Positions 36,279 through 45,066 of a stretch of DNA of 64,000 bases are shown one piece after another (the stretch's first letter is position 1; every line of letters starts with the position of its first letter). The position numbers were made by a program, and so were the translations under genes. This stretch comes from Dyella solisilvae (GTDB taxonomy: Bacteria > Pseudomonadota > Gammaproteobacteria > Xanthomonadales > Rhodanobacteraceae): contig NZ_QQSY01000001.1 in the NCBI RefSeq assembly GCF_003351225.1, forward strand, positions 686,124 through 750,123. Reading direction: 5' to 3'. The notes under the pieces are model-generated. The model had not been told where the DNA came from. It did no database searches and saw only the letters and a list, made by a program, of their open reading frames with translations.

Positions 36279-36499
36279 GCTGGCGGTCCTCAGGCGGGGA
36301 GTCCCCAGTCTAGGACTTGTTCGCGCACGCCGAGTAGCCCGCCGTCACGATCGCTCGCCACCACGACACACGGCGCGACATACCTTGGCCCCACACGGTG
36401 CGCACCCGCCAAGTCACATGCCTTATGCTTGTGCCCCCGCATCGGCACAGCCACTGCCTGTCCCGAGGCCTCGGCCTCAGGTTTCCCCGAAGGTATCCC

Positions 36500-37531
36500 G
36501 TGATCAGATTCCAGGATGTGCACAAGTCCTACCGCGTCGACGGCAAGGACGTCCCCGCCCTGCAACCGTTCAGCCTGGACATCGCCGACGGCGAGGTATT
36601 CGGCATCATCGGCCATTCCGGCGCAGGTAAATCGACGCTTATCCGTCTGATCAACCTGCTCGAGCGCCCCAGCGGCGGCCGTATCCAGATCGGCGACGTG
36701 GACATGACCACGCTTTCCGATGCCCAGTTGCGCCAGCAGCGCCAGCGCATCGGCATGATCTTCCAGCATTTCAATCTGCTTGCCTCGCAGACGGTGGCCG
36801 AAAACGTGGCCTTTCCGCTGCGCCTGGCCGGTGAACGCGATGCGATGGCGATCCGCAGCCGTGTCGACGAATTGCTGGCCCGCGTGGGCCTGAGCGCGCA
36901 CGCTGGAAAATATCCTTCGCAACTCTCCGGCGGCCAGAAGCAACGCGTCGGCATCGCACGCGCGCTGGCGAATCGTCCGGCGATCTTGCTATGTGACGAG
37001 GCCACCAGCGCGCTCGACCCGCAGACCACCGCGTCGGTGCTGGACCTGCTGGCCCAGATCAACCGCGAACTGAAACTCACTGTCGTGCTGATTACCCACG
37101 AGATGGACGTGGTGCGTCGTGTGTGCGATCGCGTGGCTGTGCTCGACGCCGGCGCCATCGTGGAAAACGGTCCGGTGGCTGACGTGTTCCTGCATCCACG
37201 GCACGCCACCACGCGCCGCTTCGTCAACGAAGCCTTGCCGGAGGAAGCGGCCGGCGAGCAAGCGCCATTCGCACACGTGCCAGGCCGCATCCTGCGCCTG
37301 TCGTTCCGCGGCGACGCCACCTGGACGCCGGCGCTGGGCCGCGTCGCGCGCGAGACCGGCGTGGACTTCAACATCCTGGCCGGCCGTATCGACCGCATCA
37401 AGGACCTGCCCTACGGCCAGCTCACCCTGGCCATGCAGGGCGACCGCGTCGACGACGCGCTGGCCCACCTGCGCCAGGCCGGCATCGAGATCGAGGAAGT
37501 CACCGCATCGTCGCCGGAGCACCGCGCATGA
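36500..37531 (+). CDS. metN: Methionine ABC transporter ATPase MetN
   Basis: A 343-residue ATPase of the methionine importer. Walker A is GHSGAGKST, the signature [15 protein letters not shown], Walker [14 protein letters not shown]. The C-terminal ~100 residues form the NIL ligand-binding domain, which inhibits transport when methionine is abundant. I chose GTG at 36500 ([11 protein letters not shown]) since GAAGG lies 8 nt upstream and homologues begin there; the frame from 36398 is not conserved in character. The stop overlaps the metI start by ATGA. Confidence 0.95.
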   Translation: MIRFQDVHKSYRVDGKDVPALQPFSLDIADGEVFGIIGHSGAGKSTLIRLINLLERPSGGRIQIGDVDMTTLSDAQLRQQRQRIGMIFQHFNLLASQTVAENVAFPLRLAGERDAMAIRSRVDELLARVGLSAHAGKYPSQLSGGQKQRVGIARALANRPAILLCDEATSALDPQTTASVLDLLAQINRELKLTVVLITHEMDVVRRVCDRVAVLDAGAIVENGPVADVFLHPRHATTRRFVNEALPEEAAGEQAPFAHVPGRILRLSFRGDATWTPALGRVARETGVDFNILAGRIDRIKDLPYGQLTLAMQGDRVDDALAHLRQAGIEIEEVTASSPEHRA

Positions 37532-38211
37532 GCATCGCACCGCTGCAATCCCTGTTCCCCAACATCGATGACTGGAGCGAGATCGGCCAGGCCTGCATCG
37601 ACACCTTGCTGATGCTGGGTGGCTCGCTGCTGCTGACCGTGCTTATTGGACTGCCGCTCGGCGTGCTGCTTTACCTCACCGGCAAGGGCCAACTGCGCGC
37701 CATGCCCAAGCTGTACGCCGCGCTGTCGCTGGTGGTGAACATCCTGCGTTCGATTCCCTTCATCATCCTGATGATCGTGCTGATGCCGCTCACCTACGTG
37801 CTGGTGGGCACCAAGCTCGGCATTCGCGGCGCCATCCCTCCGCTGGTGATCGGCGCGGCGCCGTTCTTCGCGCGCCTGGTGGAAACCGCACTGCGCGAGG
37901 TGCAGCGCGGCGTGATCGAAGCCAGCCAGGCCATGGGCGCCAGCACCTGGCAGATCGTGCGCCACGTGCTGCTGCCGGAGGCGCGCGGCGGCCTGATCGC
38001 CGGCACGACCGTCACCGCCATCGCCCTGGTCGGTTACACCGCCATGGGCGGCGCGATCGGCGCGGGCGGCCTGGGCGACCTCGCCTACCGCTACGGCTAC
38101 CTGAGCTACAAGTCCGATTACATGCTGGTGACCGTCGTCTTGCTGATCGTGCTGGTCCAGCTGCTGCAGATGCTGGGCGATCGCATCGTGGCGCGCTATA
38201 CCCGCCACTGA
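37528..38211 (+). CDS. metI: Methionine ABC transporter permease MetI
   Basis: A 227-residue permease with five predicted helices. The ABC coupling loop is [22 protein letters not shown], quoted here in part as [28 protein letters not shown] and [22 protein letters not shown] are typical of MetI. The ATG overlaps the metN stop by 4 nt, implying translational coupling. A hairpin follows before metQ. Confidence 0.95.
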   Translation: MSIAPLQSLFPNIDDWSEIGQACIDTLLMLGGSLLLTVLIGLPLGVLLYLTGKGQLRAMPKLYAALSLVVNILRSIPFIILMIVLMPLTYVLVGTKLGIRGAIPPLVIGAAPFFARLVETALREVQRGVIEASQAMGASTWQIVRHVLLPEARGGLIAGTTVTAIALVGYTAMGGAIGAGGLGDLAYRYGYLSYKSDYMLVTVVLLIVLVQLLQMLGDRIVARYTRH

Positions 38212-38220
38212 GGCCCCCAG

Positions 38221-38250
38221 GCGCTGCGCTTCGGCAAGGAGGCGCAGCGC
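38221..38250 (+). repeat. Hairpin between metI and metQ
   Basis: GCGCTGCGC (38221-38229) pairs with GCGCAGCGC (38242-38250) across a 12-nt loop. Lying in the 101-bp metI-metQ gap, it could protect or end part of the transcript so that the binding protein is made in excess. Confidence 0.5.
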
Positions 38251-38312
38251 ATGATTTTGCATCGGGCGATATGGACGGCTATTCTTGTGCGCCGCATCAA
38301 GACAACCGCCCC

Positions 38313-39122
38313 ATGACGAAGATGAATAAGCTCATAGCCATGCTTGCCGCCCTGATCCTGCTGGCAGGCTGTTCTTCGTCGCAGTCCGGCGGCGACGCCG
38401 GCAGCCAGAAGCTGGTGGTGGCAGCCACGGCCGTGCCGCACGCGGAGATCCTCAAGCAGGTCAAGCCGATCCTCGCCAAAGAAGGCGTGGACCTGGAGAT
38501 CAAGGTTTTCGCCGATTACGTGCAGCCGAACACCCAGGTGCTGGAGAAGGCGATCGACGCCAACTACTTCCAGACCAAGCCGTACCTGGACGCGTTCAAT
38601 CACGAGCGTGGCACCAACCTGGTGATCGTCACCGGCGTGCACATCGAGCCGTTCGGCGCGTATTCGCGCAAACTCAAGTCGATCGACCAACTGCCCGATG
38701 GCGGCACCGTGACCCTGCCCAACGATCCGGCCAATGGCGGCCGCGCGCTGTTGCTGCTGGCCAGGCACGGCATCATCACGCTGAAGGATCCGGCCAACGA
38801 GCTGTCCACGGTCAAGGACATCAGCGCCAATCCCAAGCAGCTGAAGTTCCGCCCGCTGGAAGCGGCGATGCTACCGCGCACGCTGGACGAAGTTGACCTG
38901 GCCCTGATCAACACCAACTACGCGCTGGCCGCGGGCCTGAACCCGGCGAAGGACGCGCTGCTGATCGAGGACAAGGATTCGCCGTACGTGAACTACCTGG
39001 TGGCGCGCCCCGACAACAAGGACGATCCGCGCATCCAGAAGCTGGCCAAGGCGCTGACCAGCCCCGAGATCAAGGCCTTCATCGAGCAGAAGTACCAGGG
39101 CGCGGTGTTGCCGGCGTTTTGA
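38313..39122 (+). CDS. metQ: Methionine-binding lipoprotein MetQ
   Basis: A 269-residue substrate-binding lipoprotein of the methionine importer. Signal peptide with lipobox LILLAGC (Cys near residue 19), then the NlpA/MetQ fold: VAATAVPHAEILKQVKPIL, DYVQPNTQVLEKAIDANYFQ and the later LALINTNYALAAGLNP. Length is typical. Start MTKMNKLIA at 38313, with a second in-frame ATG at 38322. Same strand and operon as metN and metI. Confidence 0.95.
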   Translation: MTKMNKLIAMLAALILLAGCSSSQSGGDAGSQKLVVAATAVPHAEILKQVKPILAKEGVDLEIKVFADYVQPNTQVLEKAIDANYFQTKPYLDAFNHERGTNLVIVTGVHIEPFGAYSRKLKSIDQLPDGGTVTLPNDPANGGRALLLLARHGIITLKDPANELSTVKDISANPKQLKFRPLEAAMLPRTLDEVDLALINTNYALAAGLNPAKDALLIEDKDSPYVNYLVARPDNKDDPRIQKLAKALTSPEIKAFIEQKYQGAVLPAF

Positions 39123-39196
39123 TGGGATGGGCGGGACGGCTGGTTCTGCCGCGGCCCAAGCCCTCTCCCACTGCCATTCACCCCATCGTTCCTCAC

Positions 39197-39291
39197 CGTC
39201 ATTCCGGCGCAGGCCGGAATCCAGTGCCTTTTGCGGTCCGCGGTCAATGCGAGATCAAAGGCGCTGGATTCCGGCCTGCGCCGGAATGACG
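39197..39291. repeat. Palindromic repeat with perfect 28-bp arms
   Basis: Arms 39197-39224 and 39264-39291 are exact reverse complements over 28 bp, beginning CGTCATTCCGGCGCAGGCCG and with a 39-bp centre; similarity extends a few bases further on both sides. It lies in the convergent spacer between metQ and pncB, where it may end both transcripts. Its ends match those of the larger element at 18926-19048. Confidence 0.88.
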
Positions 39292-39344
39292 CTGAGGGAC
39301 CACGTATTTCAGCTTCATCTTCAAGGCGTGGAAGATAGCTGCGG

Positions 39345-40535
39345 TCACGCCACCTCCGGCTCCGCCGGAATCTCGAACACCTGCCGCAGGTACGCCACGT
39401 AGGCGCTGTCCTCGCACATGTTCTTGCCCGGCGTGTCGCTGATCTTCGCCACGGGCTGGCCGTTGCAGCGGATCATCTTGATCACGATCTGCAGCGGCTC
39501 GGGTCCCACGTCGTTGGTGAGGTTGGTGCCGACGCCGAAGGCCAGTTGGCAGCGCCCGTGGAAGTGCTGGTACAGGCGCATCACCTTGGGGATGTCGAGG
39601 CCGTCGCTGAACACCAGCACCTTCGAGCTCGGGTCCACGCGATTGGCGCGGTAATGCGCCAGCACGCGCTCGCCCCAGGCGAACGGGTCGCCCGAATCGT
39701 GGCGCGTCCCGTCGAAGAGCTTGCAGAAGTACATGTCGAAATCGCGCAGGAAGGCGCTGAGGCCGTACACGTCCGACAACGCGATGCCCAGGTCGCCGCG
39801 GTATTCGCGCGCCCAGGCCTCCAGCGCCGCCACCTGCGAGTCGCGCAGCCGCGGACCCAGCGCCTGGTGCGCCTGCAGGTACTCGTGAGCCAGCGTGCCC
39901 AATGGGGTGAGCCCCAGCTTCCATGCCAGCCACACATTGCTGGTGCCCGCCAGTTGCCTCCCGAGTCCGTTGCGAAGGGTGGTCACCACCTCCTCGTGCC
40001 AGGCGCGCGAGAAGCGGCGGCGCGTGCCGTAATCAGCGATGCGGCACTCCGTGAATCCGTCGGTGTCGCGCAACAGCGCGATCTTCTCGCGCAGGCGGCG
40101 GCGTCCTTCGCCCAGATCGAGTCCCGGCTGCGTGTTGCGGAAGTACACCTCATTGATGATGGCCAGCAGCGGCACCTCGAACAGGATGGTGTGCAGCCAG
40201 GGCCCGCGGATGTGCAATTCGATTTCGCCCGGCCCGTCCTGGGCGGGCCTGATTTCCACGTACTTGGCGTTGAGCTGGAACAGCCCGAGGAAGTCGACGA
40301 AATCGCTCTTGATGAATCGCCAGGTCCGCAGGTAGTCGAGCTCATCGTTGGTGAAACGCAGCGAGCACAGCGCGTCGATCTCGGCGCGGATCTCATCGAT
40401 ATATGGGACCAGATCGATGCCGGGGTTGCGGCACTTGAACTTGTATTCGACCTGCGCGGCCGGATAGTGATGCAGCACCACCTGCATCATCGAGAACTTG
40501 TACAGGTCGGTGTCGAGCAGGGAGGTAACGATCAT
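39345..40535 (-). CDS. pncB: Nicotinate phosphoribosyltransferase
   Basis: A 396-residue enzyme that makes nicotinate mononucleotide from nicotinate and PRPP in NAD salvage. Family motifs: [13 protein letters not shown] at the start, [17 protein letters not shown] (phosphohistidine region), [26 protein letters not shown] and [11 protein letters not shown]. Length matches E. coli PncB (400). Start [14 protein letters not shown] at 40535 by family; the frame upstream to 40622 is not conserved in character. A terminator-like hairpin lies about 100 nt upstream. Confidence 0.96.
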   Translation of the reverse strand: MIVTSLLDTDLYKFSMMQVVLHHYPAAQVEYKFKCRNPGIDLVPYIDEIRAEIDALCSLRFTNDELDYLRTWRFIKSDFVDFLGLFQLNAKYVEIRPAQDGPGEIELHIRGPWLHTILFEVPLLAIINEVYFRNTQPGLDLGEGRRRLREKIALLRDTDGFTECRIADYGTRRRFSRAWHEEVVTTLRNGLGRQLAGTSNVWLAWKLGLTPLGTLAHEYLQAHQALGPRLRDSQVAALEAWAREYRGDLGIALSDVYGLSAFLRDFDMYFCKLFDGTRHDSGDPFAWGERVLAHYRANRVDPSSKVLVFSDGLDIPKVMRLYQHFHGRCQLAFGVGTNLTNDVGPEPLQIVIKMIRCNGQPVAKISDTPGKNMCEDSAYVAYLRQVFEIPAEPEVA

Positions 40536-40630
40536 CAGTCGCTCAGGCGCCGGATCGGCGCTACGGGGATGGATGCGCACGATTATCCCCGTCTGGCGGG
40601 CGGCAGCGCGAGTACGCGCCACATGGGGGC

Positions 40631-40766
40631 AAATAAAAACCCCGGTAGCCAGGGGAGGGGCTACCGAGGTTTTGTCAGGCCGGTCGCAAACAAAGAGGGG
40701 AAAAGGACCGACCCCTCAGTGGCACGATGGTGCTGAGCCACTTCCTGTCGCCGTCACGGCGATACG
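40631..40766 (-). ncRNA. Candidate structured small RNA or pncB leader
   Basis: On the minus strand this stretch holds three stems (TCGCCG-TGA-CGGCGA at 40748-40762; AGTGGC/GCCACT near 40719-40742; GAGGGG/CCCCTC at 40695-40717) and ends in a strong terminator. The terminator stem AAAACCTCGGTAGCC pairs with GGCTACCGGGGTTTT (40636-40673), has the C-rich loop CCTCCCCT, and is followed by TTTATTT. It sits between two divergent genes, where no terminator is needed. A TTGAAC box at 40795-40800 may be the -35; the -10 is weak. The 5' end is a guess. Confidence 0.45.
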
Positions 40767-40824
40767 ACTAGTTAGTGTGGTCCGCCCTGCCCCGGTTCAA
40801 GGGCTCGCTCGGCGCCGTTCAGGT

Positions 40825-40854
40825 TTCGGCAAGCTGGACGCCGACCGTTACAAT
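40825..40854 (+). promoter_or_regulatory. Putative promoter of the cytochrome c fusion gene
   Basis: TTCGGC (40825-40830), an 18-nt spacer and a near-consensus TACAAT (40849-40854). The predicted start near 40861 gives a 20-nt leader before the ATG at 40882. Confidence 0.5.
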
Positions 40855-40881
40855 CGCCCGCACCTTTCCGCGGACCAACCC

Positions 40882-41697
40882 ATGTCATCGCTGTTGCGTC
40901 GCCTGTGCCTGCTCATCCTCTGCCTTGCACCACCCTTGCAGGCCGCCGACCTCAGCATCGATCTCGGCCACGGAACGCGCACCTACAGCACCGCGCAGCT
41001 GCTCGCGCGCCAGGACGTACGCACCATCAGCATTCCCGTCGATGTGGCTTACAAACGTTCGATGCGTTATCGCGCCGTGCCGCTGAAGGCGCTGCTCTCG
41101 GGCGCCGCGCCAGACGACGCCCTGCTGTTCGTGGCCAACGACGGCTTCGCCGCGGAGATTCCCGCCAGGCTGCTGCTGAAGGCCCACGGCGCCGAGGCCT
41201 GGCTGGCCATCGAGGAGCCGGAACACCCCTGGCCGGCGCTCGCCGACGACAAACCCGGCGCCGGGCCGTTCTATCTGGTGTGGACCGACCCGCAGGCGAT
41301 GCGGATCGGCCCGGAGCAGTGGCCGTTCCAGTTGGCCTCGATCCGGCGGCTGGCGCCGGTCGCCGAGCGCTTCCCCGCGCTCAATCCCGACCCGTCGGTG
41401 CGACCGGACAGCGCCGTGGCGCGGGGCTTCGCCGTGTTCCAGCGCACCTGCCTGGCCTGTCACACGCTCAATGGCCAGGGCGACGCGCGGCTGGGGCCTG
41501 ACCTCAATATTCCTCACAGCGCCACCGAGTACCTGCGCGAGGACCTGCTGCGCGCCTATATCCGCGACCCGCAGTCGTTGCGGCGCTGGCCGCAGGCACG
41601 CATGCCGGGCTTTGACCGCGACGCGCTGTCCAATGCGGACCTCGACGCCCTGCTCGCCTATCTGCGGCACATGGCCGCGCACAAGGTCCAGCACTGA
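40882..41697 (+). CDS. Cytochrome c fused to a molybdopterin-binding-like domain
   Basis: A 271-residue exported protein. After a signal peptide (ending LQAADL, residue 21) residues ~25-165 resemble the sulfite-oxidase-type molybdopterin-binding fold (YRAVPLKALLSG, VANDGFAAEIPARLLL, GPFYLVWTDP) but no cofactor-binding cysteine is evident. The C-terminal ~90 residues are a class I cytochrome c with CLACH and a late Met (ARMPGF) as possible sixth ligand. It probably transfers electrons in the periplasm; partner unknown. It stands alone between pncB and a convergent peptidase gene. Confidence 0.8.
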   Translation: MSSLLRRLCLLILCLAPPLQAADLSIDLGHGTRTYSTAQLLARQDVRTISIPVDVAYKRSMRYRAVPLKALLSGAAPDDALLFVANDGFAAEIPARLLLKAHGAEAWLAIEEPEHPWPALADDKPGAGPFYLVWTDPQAMRIGPEQWPFQLASIRRLAPVAERFPALNPDPSVRPDSAVARGFAVFQRTCLACHTLNGQGDARLGPDLNIPHSATEYLREDLLRAYIRDPQSLRRWPQARMPGFDRDALSNADLDALLAYLRHMAAHKVQH

Positions 41698-41703
41698 GGG
41701 CCC

Positions 41704-42762
41704 TCAGGCGGGCGGCGGCGTACCCGGCGGAAGGAGCCGCTGCAACGCCTGCTGGCGTTCGGCATGGGACAGGCGCGCCAGGGCGCGCACACCGGCATAG
41801 AAGTCTGGCCACTGCTGGTTGGATTGCTTGAACAGCGCGGCGAACGCCGGCGTCCAGCGGTCGTACAGTCCGAATGGCAGCAGCCGCGCGTTGTTGATCG
41901 GACCGCTGACCCAACCGTCGTAGCGATGGTCGTCCGGCCAGTCGAGGTCGCGCCACTGCGCGTAGCGCACGCGGAAATCAGCGATCTCGCGCTGCTTGCC
42001 GGCCTCCATCGCAGCCTGGTCAACACCGCTCGCATAGAGCTTCTTCAGGCGCTCGCGCAGATCCATGACCAGCCAGGTGAAGCCGTCGTCCATGGTCTTG
42101 GCCAGCACGTCCTGCGGCGGCAGGCCGCGTGATTGGCGCCACTGACGCAAGCCCTCCTCCTGCACGAAGCTCGCGAAGGATTCGTTGAAGGCGCTGTCGT
42201 CCTTTACATAGATCAGCTGGTGCGCCAGCTCGTGGAAGATGGTCGCGGCGAGCTCGTCGTCGTCCCAGCGCATCATGCTGCTCATGATGGGATCGGCGAA
42301 CCAGCCCAGCGTGGAGTACGCCGGCACGCCGCCGACGTAGACGTCGTCGCCGCCCTTCTCCAGGCGCGCCGCCTCGGCCTTGGCCTTGTCGTGCGAGAAA
42401 TAGCCGCGATAGGCCACGCAGCCGGCGAACAGGAAACAGTGCCGGATGGGGTCCATCGAATAGCGGGGCGTGGCGAACACGTTCCACACCACGTAAGGCC
42501 GGTCGAGCTGGACATAACTGGTGTAGCTGCGGTTCTGGGGCAGCCCGAGATGCGAACTGGCGAAAGCGCGCGCTTCCTGCGCCAGTTGCAGGCGGCGCTT
42601 GAGCTTGGCGTCCACGGAGGGATCGTCGAGCACGCGCGCCACGTCGCGACGGTGCAGCATCAGCTGGCTCTGGCCGGCAGCCACGTGGGAGTAGTAGCCG
42701 ACCGTCGCGCAGGCGGAAAGCACGAGGCCCATCGCCAGCGTGGCGATGGGCCTGAACATCAT
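41704..42762 (-). CDS. Putative aminopeptidase lipoprotein (PF10023-type)
   Basis: A 352-residue member of the predicted zinc aminopeptidase family COG4324. The zinc motif is TIFHELAHQLIY (HELAH), with a downstream FNESFASFVQEEG likely to provide the third ligand. A lipoprotein signal ends LVLSAC (Cys about residue 18). WNVFATPRYSMDP and FAGCVAYRGYF are family blocks. I chose the ATG at 42762 since this gives a normal lipoprotein signal; an upstream ATG at 42795 is possible. Peptidase activity is inferred from the family. Confidence 0.85.
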   Translation of the reverse strand: MMFRPIATLAMGLVLSACATVGYYSHVAAGQSQLMLHRRDVARVLDDPSVDAKLKRRLQLAQEARAFASSHLGLPQNRSYTSYVQLDRPYVVWNVFATPRYSMDPIRHCFLFAGCVAYRGYFSHDKAKAEAARLEKGGDDVYVGGVPAYSTLGWFADPIMSSMMRWDDDELAATIFHELAHQLIYVKDDSAFNESFASFVQEEGLRQWRQSRGLPPQDVLAKTMDDGFTWLVMDLRERLKKLYASGVDQAAMEAGKQREIADFRVRYAQWRDLDWPDDHRYDGWVSGPINNARLLPFGLYDRWTPAFAALFKQSNQQWPDFYAGVRALARLSHAERQQALQRLLPPGTPPPA

Positions 42763-42836
42763 CCTGATGGGCGGCAAACCGGTGGGAAACCTCATGCCGC
42801 GATTGTGCCCTGACTCCGGGCGATGAAAGCGTGCGT

Positions 42837-43205
42837 CTAGTGTCCGCTGCCGCCGTGGCCGCCCCAGCTACCGTGGCCACCACCGCCATGGCCGTAGTAG
42901 CCGCCATGGCCGTAGTAACCGCCGTGGCCGTAATGACCGTAGTAGCCGCCGTGGCCGTAGTAGTAGGAGCCCCCGTACCAGATCCCGCCAATGCCTATCG
43001 TCGGCCCCCAGCAGCAACCGTAGTAACCCCAATAGCCCGGGTAGTAATACCCGGGGTAGGAGCTGTAGACGACGCCAGTGCCATAGTAGGCGTCACCTCC
43101 GCCGGTGCTCACCGGATGCGCGTAGGTGTAGTTCGGGTAGTAGTAGCAACCGGACAGTGCCGCCACAGCGGCCAACAGGACCAGGCCGGCAAGCATGCGT
43201 TTCAT
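42837..43205 (-). CDS. Gly/Tyr/His-rich small lipoprotein
   Basis: A 122-residue lipoprotein of unknown function. The signal peptide ends in the lipobox ALSGC (Cys about residue 20). The mature part is extremely rich in Tyr and Gly, then in Gly, Tyr and His with repeats of GGYYGH. Such tracts bind metals or form surface material in other proteins, but no function is shown here. A GAGG ribosome site precedes the ATG at 43205. Confidence 0.75.
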   Translation of the reverse strand: MKRMLAGLVLLAAVAALSGCYYYPNYTYAHPVSTGGGDAYYGTGVVYSSYPGYYYPGYWGYYGCCWGPTIGIGGIWYGGSYYYGHGGYYGHYGHGGYYGHGGYYGHGGGGHGSWGGHGGSGH

Positions 43206-43349
43206 GGCACAGACCTCTACGGAGGACAGCTCTACGCTAGTCCTAAACCATTGAGTGCGCACTGAATGCCGCAGGCATGGCCGGAAGAATTTTTCCTGCC
43301 GGCCACGCGCTGCGGGAGGCCGCGCCAAGATGGCGGCCCGTCGCCTGTT

Positions 43350-44186
43350 TCAGTGACCGCCGCTGCGTCCCGGTGGCTGGAGGATGTGACGCTGAACCCC
43401 TTCAACGGGGGCGCCAGGGCCGCGGTCACCCATGCCGTGGTTGTCGATGTCGCCGGACGGGAAACGGGTAGCGCCGGGCCAACTGGGCCCCTGCCGGACG
43501 CGCTCCTGCTTGGCCTCGAGCAGCGCCTGGATTTGCGCGACGGCTTCCTGCGGCGTGAGTTGCCGCTTCTTGGCCTTGCGCGGCGCCCTGCGTGGACGGG
43601 CGAGCGTCCGGTGGCCGGCAGCCTCAGCGGCGGGCTTGGCGCTTGCCCTGCGCGCGCCTGACCGGGGAGGCATGGGCTTGCCCGTCACCTGGGCCGTCAC
43701 CAGCTTGCTGGCGGCGGCCCTTCGGGTGGCGGTCTTCTTGGCGGGAGCCCGTTTGGCGGTCGCGCGCTTCGCCGGGGCCTTCCGTGCGGTCTTTCGTGCT
43801 GCCTTGCTGGCGGTTTTGCGCGGAGCGGCCTTGCGGGTGGACGGCCGCTTGGCGGCGGTCTTGCGTGCCGATGTCCGGGTGGCCGCGCTCTTGCGGACGG
43901 CGCTCTTGCGTGCCGCGGACTTGTGCGCGGTGGTCTTGCGGGTTGCCGTCTTGCGCGTTGCAGCCTTCCGCGTTGCCGTCTTGCGCGTTGCCGTCTTGCG
44001 CGTTGCAGTCTTGCGCGCTGCCGTCTTTCGCGTGGCGGTCTTGCGGGCAGCTGTCTTGCGAGTTGCGGTCTTGTGGGCGGTCTTGCGCGCTTTGGAGGTG
44101 GCGGCGGATTTCCTGGCAGTGGTCTTGCGGGGGGTTGCTTTGCGGGTCGTGGATCGTTTGGCGGCTGGCTTGCGCGTCGTTGCCAT
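43350..44186 (-). CDS. Histone H1-like Lys/Ala/Arg/Thr-rich protein (AlgP type)
   Basis: A 278-residue very basic, low-complexity protein resembling the C-terminal tail of histone H1 and Pseudomonas AlgP. Residues 2-165 are tandem hexa/heptapeptides such as ATRKTA and ARKTAT. A short ordered segment (LTPQEAVAQIQALLEAKQER, near residue 215) precedes a Gly/Pro-rich end. Such proteins bind DNA non-specifically and compact the nucleoid. Start at 44186 with AGGAG upstream. The repeat DNA is prone to strain-to-strain length changes. Confidence 0.85.
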   Translation of the reverse strand: MATTRKPAAKRSTTRKATPRKTTARKSAATSKARKTAHKTATRKTAARKTATRKTAARKTATRKTATRKTATRKAATRKTATRKTTAHKSAARKSAVRKSAATRTSARKTAAKRPSTRKAAPRKTASKAARKTARKAPAKRATAKRAPAKKTATRRAAASKLVTAQVTGKPMPPRSGARRASAKPAAEAAGHRTLARPRRAPRKAKKRQLTPQEAVAQIQALLEAKQERVRQGPSWPGATRFPSGDIDNHGMGDRGPGAPVEGVQRHILQPPGRSGGH

Positions 44187-44298
44187 GCGTCTGCACTCCT
44201 GCGGTTGTCGAGTAGGCCCGACGCCCTGCTCGCCAGGCCACGCGAGGATTAGCACCGCAAAGATGTATCCCGGGTGAGCAGGAGCCTGTTTTTGCCGC

Positions 44299-44901
44299 TC
44301 AGAATCGCGGTTGCGCCAGTTGCGAGAGGAAGTACGAGAACACTTCCGGCCGCACCAGCAAGGTGAAGGCGACGCCGAACGCCCCGCCCCACAAATGCGC
44401 GCTGTGGTTGATGTTGCCCTGACCGCGACGATCCATGTAGATCGAATAGGCCACGTAGAGCACCGCATAGATGATCGCCGGCATCGGCACCACGAACACG
44501 ATGATGCGTGACCACGGGGCGAGCAGGATGTAGGAGAACAGCACGGCGGACACCGCCCCGGAAGCGCCCAGGCTGCGGTAGTTGCTGTTGTTACGGTTGT
44601 TCAGGTAGGTCGGCAGGATCGAGACGACCAGAGCCGCGATGTAGAACAGCGCGAACCCCAGGGAACCCAGGCTCGCGGTGTAGAACCGCTCCATCAGGCG
44701 CCCGAAGAAGAACAGCGTGATCATGTTGAACAGCAGGTGGTTGAAGTCCGCGTGGACCAGCCCGTAGGTCACCAGGCGGTGGTATTCCCGGCTGCGCGTA
44801 ATGGCCGGCGGCCACAGGATCAGGTCGTTCATCAGACGGACGTTGTTGAACGCCATGAAGGACACGACGCAGGTGATGGCGATGATGGCCAGGGTGATCA
44901 T
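44299..44901 (-). CDS. Rhomboid-family intramembrane serine protease
   Basis: A 200-residue, six-helix membrane protease. The catalytic serine is S114 in [10 protein letters not shown] and the catalytic histidine H169 in [12 protein letters not shown]; the family HxxxN motif is [10 protein letters not shown]. Length is that of minimal bacterial rhomboids such as GlpG core. Start [11 protein letters not shown] at 44901. Substrate unknown. Confidence 0.92.
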   Translation of the reverse strand: MITLAIIAITCVVSFMAFNNVRLMNDLILWPPAITRSREYHRLVTYGLVHADFNHLLFNMITLFFFGRLMERFYTASLGSLGFALFYIAALVVSILPTYLNNRNNSNYRSLGASGAVSAVLFSYILLAPWSRIIVFVVPMPAIIYAVLYVAYSIYMDRRGQGNINHSAHLWGGAFGVAFTLLVRPEVFSYFLSQLAQPRF

Positions 44902-45066
44902 GCGGACTTCCGTATCGGATGCGGGAGGACAAAGAGCCCGCATCTTGGCCTCGCGCGAGGCCGTTGTCGACTCCGCCGGGTCCGGAAAACCGGGCACGAC
45001 GGGGCAATCCGCACTATGATTCGCGACTTCGCGCGCCCTTCCTCACGCCAACCCAACCTGAAAACC

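Noticed and set aside
36279-36499. Possible SAM riboswitch or MetJ box upstream of metN
   Set aside because: No SAM-I/II-like core and no AGACGTCT-type repeats could be seen; only a 12-bp palindrome CCGAGGCCTCGG at 36463, without known meaning.
42837-43000. Short repeats resembling a CRISPR array
   Set aside because: They are in-frame Gly/Tyr/His codon repeats of a lipoprotein gene without unique spacers.
43432-44277. 281-codon open frame on the plus strand, apparently hydrophobic
   Set aside because: Antisense of the Lys/Ala/Arg repeats, which yields Leu/Ala/Val repeats by chance; the basic protein has the ribosome site.
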